This document shows positions 61,643 through 64,000 of a stretch of 64,000 bases of DNA, piece after piece; positions within the stretch are counted from its first letter, which is position 1, and each line of letters opens with the position of its first letter. The translations under genes and the position numbers were made by a program. The notes under the pieces were generated by a model. It was not told where the DNA came from and searched no databases. It was given only the letters and a program-made list of their open reading frames with translations. The stretch is from Catenuloplanes atrovinosus (lineage in GTDB: Bacteria > Actinomycetota > Actinomycetes > Mycobacteriales > Micromonosporaceae). The stretch spans positions 124,001-188,000 of the forward strand of contig NZ_JAVDYB010000001.1 of NCBI RefSeq assembly GCF_031458235.1. The letters are read 5' to 3'.

Positions 61643-62682
61643 ACATCGACCTCGCGGCGCTGCGCGCGCTGGAGCGCGAGCGGGAGATCCCGTTCGAGAC
61701 GATCCTCGCCGCGATCGAGACCGCGCTGCTCACGGCGTACCGGCACACGGACGGCGCGGAGTCGCACGCCCGGGTGCAGATCGACCGGAAGTCGGGCGCG
61801 GCGTCGGTCTACGCCCAGGAGGTGGACGCGGACGGCGTCGTCACCCGGGAATGGGACGACACCCCGCACGACTTCGGGCGGATCGCCGCGATGACGGCCA
61901 AGCAGGTCATCCTGCAGCGGCTGCGCGAGGCGACGGACGAGGTGCACTTCGGCGAGTACGTGGGGCGCGACGGCGACCTGGTCACCGGTGTGATCCAGGC
62001 GCACGAGGCGCGTGCCGAGAAGGGCATCGTCACGATCGACCTGGGCAAGCTGGAGGCGGTGCTCCCGCAGGTGGAGCAGGTCCCCGGCGAGCAGTACGAG
62101 CACGGCCAGCGCATCCGCTGCGTGGTGGTGCACGTCGCCAAGGGCTTCCGCGGCCCGCAGATCACGCTGTCCCGCTCCCACCCGAACCTGGTGAAGAAGC
62201 TGTTCGCGCTGGAGGTTCCGGAGATCGCGGACGGCACCGTGGAGATCGCGGCGATCGCACGTGAGGCAGGTCACCGGACGAAGATCGCGGTCCGGTCGAC
62301 CGCGTCGGGCGTCAACGCGAAGGGTGCCTGCATCGGCCCGATGGGCCAGCGGGTGCGCGCGGTGATGAGCGAGCTGCACGGTGAGAAGATCGACATCATC
62401 GACTGGTCGGAGGACCCGGCGCAGTTCGTCGGAAACGCCCTTTCGCCCGCGAAGGCCCTGCGTGTCGAGGTTGTGGACGCCGGAACTCGTACCGCCCGGG
62501 TCACCGTGCCCGATTTCCAGCTCTCGCTGGCGATCGGCCGCGAGGGGCAGAACGCGCGGCTGGCGGCGCGGCTGACCGGCTGGCGCATCGACATCCGTCC
62601 GGACAACGAGCAGTCCTCCGGGGGCGGCCGGGATCGTGCGGATCAAGCCGCCGAACCAGGCGGCGCCGTTGCGGGCGCTTAG
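61639..62682 (+). CDS. nusA: Transcription termination/antitermination protein NusA
   Basis: RNA polymerase-associated factor. It has 347 residues, the compact actinobacterial form without C-terminal acidic repeats. The N-terminal domain (about 1-105) starts [19 protein letters not shown]; the S1 domain (about 110-175) has [14 protein letters not shown]; two KH domains carry [14 protein letters not shown] and [19 protein letters not shown]. Start GTG overlaps the rimP stop. ylxR and infB follow. Confidence 0.96.
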   Translation: MNIDLAALRALEREREIPFETILAAIETALLTAYRHTDGAESHARVQIDRKSGAASVYAQEVDADGVVTREWDDTPHDFGRIAAMTAKQVILQRLREATDEVHFGEYVGRDGDLVTGVIQAHEARAEKGIVTIDLGKLEAVLPQVEQVPGEQYEHGQRIRCVVVHVAKGFRGPQITLSRSHPNLVKKLFALEVPEIADGTVEIAAIAREAGHRTKIAVRSTASGVNAKGACIGPMGQRVRAVMSELHGEKIDIIDWSEDPAQFVGNALSPAKALRVEVVDAGTRTARVTVPDFQLSLAIGREGQNARLAARLTGWRIDIRPDNEQSSGGGRDRADQAAEPGGAVAGA

Positions 62683-62698
62683 GAGTAGACTTCTTGCG

Positions 62699-63067
62699 GT
62701 GGGGCGACGAGTGGACGATGTTCCGCTCGGAAAGTCCCCCGTGCGCCTGGCGCCTCCAGTCCGAACCTGTGTCGGCTGCCGGCACCGCGCATCAGCATCT
62801 GAAGTCCTGCGATTCGTCAAGGTCGGTTCGGAGCTCCGGCCCGACCCGCGTCGCAGGCTGCCGGGCCGAGGAGCGCACCTGCACCTCGATCCGGCTTGCT
62901 TCGCGCTGGCGGAGCGGCGCCGGGCCTTCGGCCGGGCGCTGCGGTTCACCGGTGTCCTGGACACCGCGCCGCTGGCCGAGCACATCCGTGCGGTCACCGC
63001 ACCGCATGGGACTACTGGTGGCGGGGCCTCGCCCCGCCCGGACCAGCAAGGTGGACGACCAACATGA
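62699..63067 (+). CDS. ylxR: YlxR-family RNA-binding protein (DUF448)
   Basis: A 122-residue member of the YlxR family, conserved between nusA and infB. The signature is VRTCVGCRHRASASEVLRFV followed by GRGAHLHLDPACFALAERRR, a nucleic-acid-binding fold. GTG at 62699 is used with the AGGAG at about 62681; the frame is open to 62636 inside nusA. It may modulate RNase P or translation; function is not settled. Confidence 0.88.
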   Translation: MGRRVDDVPLGKSPVRLAPPVRTCVGCRHRASASEVLRFVKVGSELRPDPRRRLPGRGAHLHLDPACFALAERRRAFGRALRFTGVLDTAPLAEHIRAVTAPHGTTGGGASPRPDQQGGRPT

Positions 63068-63160
63068 GCACACGATGAAGTCCCTGAAATGACCAGGCTT
63101 CAAGTGCACGAGTGAGGTCGCTGCGGGCCGTGCCCGCACGACCTCGGAGTGAGGAGTGCA

Positions 63161-64000
63161 GTGGCAGGAAAGGCCCGCGTACACGAGCTTGCCAAAGAGC
63201 TCGGGGTCGAGAGTAAGACCGTTCTCGCCAAGCTCAAGGAGATGGGCGAGTTCGTCAAGTCCGCATCCAGCACCGTCGAGGCGCCCGTCGCCCGCCGGCT
63301 CCGGGGTGCGATGGCCGCAGGCTCGGCGCCCAGCGCGCCCGCCGCGCCGGCCCCGTCCGGTTCCGGTGACGCACCGCGTCCCGGCCCTTCCGTGCGTCCG
63401 GGTCCGCCCCGGCGCCCCGGGCCGCCGGTACCCGGTCCCAACAACGGCGGCGCGCCCGCGCCCGCCGGTCCCACGCCCGGCGGCTCCGTGCCGCGTACCC
63501 CGTCGGGTTCGGCTCCGAGCCCGGCATCGTTCCGTCCCAAGGCGCCGGTTCCCGGCCCGCCGGCCCCCGTGGCCAAGCCGGCCAGCGCCCACGACATCGA
63601 GGTGGCCGCCGCCGAGCAGCGCGCCGCCGCGCTGAAGGCGGAGCAGGAGGCGGCCGTCAAGGCCGCCCAGCAGGCCGCCCGTCAGCGTGAGGACACCCGC
63701 CGCGAGGGCGGGGCGCCGGCGCCCGGCGGCCCGTCGCTGCGGCCGAAGTTCGGCCCCGGCGCGATGCCGCCCCGGCCCGGTTCGCCCGCGGCCCGTCCGC
63801 AGGGCGGTCAGGGTGGTCAGGGTGGCCCGCGTCCCGAGCGCCGTGACGGCGACCGTCAGGGCCGTCCCGGCCCCGGCGGCCAGGGTGGCAACCGTCCGCC
63901 GCGCAGCGGCGGCAACAACCCGTTCGGCATCACGCCGGGCGGCAACCGTCCGCAGGCTCCGGCGGCGGGCCCCGGCCCGCGGCCGACCCCGGCCGGCATG
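63161..64000 (+). CDS. infB: Translation initiation factor IF-2, N-terminal part (runs off the window)
   Basis: Starts GTG at 63161 after GAGGAG with [20 protein letters not shown], the IF2_N domain, then the usual actinobacterial Pro/Gly/Ala/Gln-rich disordered region to the window end (280 codons so far). The GTPase domain is beyond the window. It follows nusA-ylxR as in most bacteria. Confidence 0.95.
   Translation, partial: MAGKARVHELAKELGVESKTVLAKLKEMGEFVKSASSTVEAPVARRLRGAMAAGSAPSAPAAPAPSGSGDAPRPGPSVRPGPPRRPGPPVPGPNNGGAPAPAGPTPGGSVPRTPSGSAPSPASFRPKAPVPGPPAPVAKPASAHDIEVAAAEQRAAALKAEQEAAVKAAQQAARQREDTRREGGAPAPGGPSLRPKFGPGAMPPRPGSPAARPQGGQGGQGGPRPERRDGDRQGRPGPGGQGGNRPPRSGGNNPFGITPGGNRPQAPAAGPGPRPTPAGM

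Overview
The window is high-GC DNA with many GTG starts. Gene content and order suggest a mycelial actinomycete, most likely Micromonosporaceae (Actinoplanes/Catenuloplanes-like). Support comes from the xerC-dprA-comM-yraN and rpsB-tsf-pyrH-frr-cdsA-rlmN order, the dxr-rseP-ispG trio, the rimP-nusA-ylxR-infB group, and a NamH-type enzyme that makes N-glycolylated muramic acid. The genus is inference. I saw no rRNA, tRNA or CRISPR array.

Layout. (1) 1-7.6 kb: start of a class-V aminotransferase, xerC, a 2-kb gene-poor stretch with tandem repeats, then dprA, comM and yraN on the minus strand, and a proline-rich membrane protein. (2) 7.8-16.1 kb: translation and lipid housekeeping block rpsB, tsf, pyrH, frr, cdsA (with a long collagen-like N-terminal extension), rlmN and a protein with two DivIVA-like ends, closed by a terminator. 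(3) 16.1-22.8 kb: small membrane protein, namH, a kinase-like APH protein, a secreted or anchored protein, and an oxidoreductase/TetR/YihY cluster. (4) 23.0-27.6 kb: Uma2 remnant, the MEP-pathway genes dxr and ispG flanking the site-2 protease rseP, and a PadR regulator with a clear operator. (5) 27.9-37.1 kb: galactan utilisation locus (secreted GH53 galactanase, GH42 beta-galactosidase, ABC importer without ATPase, LacI regulator with several 14-bp operators) plus a secreted PQQ-type sugar dehydrogenase. (6) 37.2-43.0 kb: repeat-rich region with a macrolide-type glycosyltransferase/TetR divergon, a conserved GNAT gene, 28-bp and 17-bp tandem arrays, a 57-bp palindrome and an IS110-family element sitting inside an amplified stem-loop repeat. 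(7) 43.0-57.3 kb: accessory genes (orphan sugar-binding lipoprotein, GNAT, DmpA-type peptidase, ArsR plus serine hydrolase, sulfotransferase, Tat-exported amidase, class-I amidotransferase with a decayed twin, a 1211-residue kinase/receiver/phosphatase hybrid and a STAS protein). (8) 57.4-64 kb: map, a nucleotidyltransferase-like gene, repeats, two ferritin-like/Tat genes joined by a 25-codon ORF, then rimP, nusA, ylxR and the start of infB.

The most notable observation is the IS110 element (41,382-42,883). Its boundaries can be read because it splits a repeat unit. The non-coding region upstream of its transposase contains short sequences matching both element ends and the target, as expected for a bridge RNA. 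The ispG-to-rimP interval, short in many actinobacteria, holds about 34 kb here and looks like an accessory-gene landing zone.
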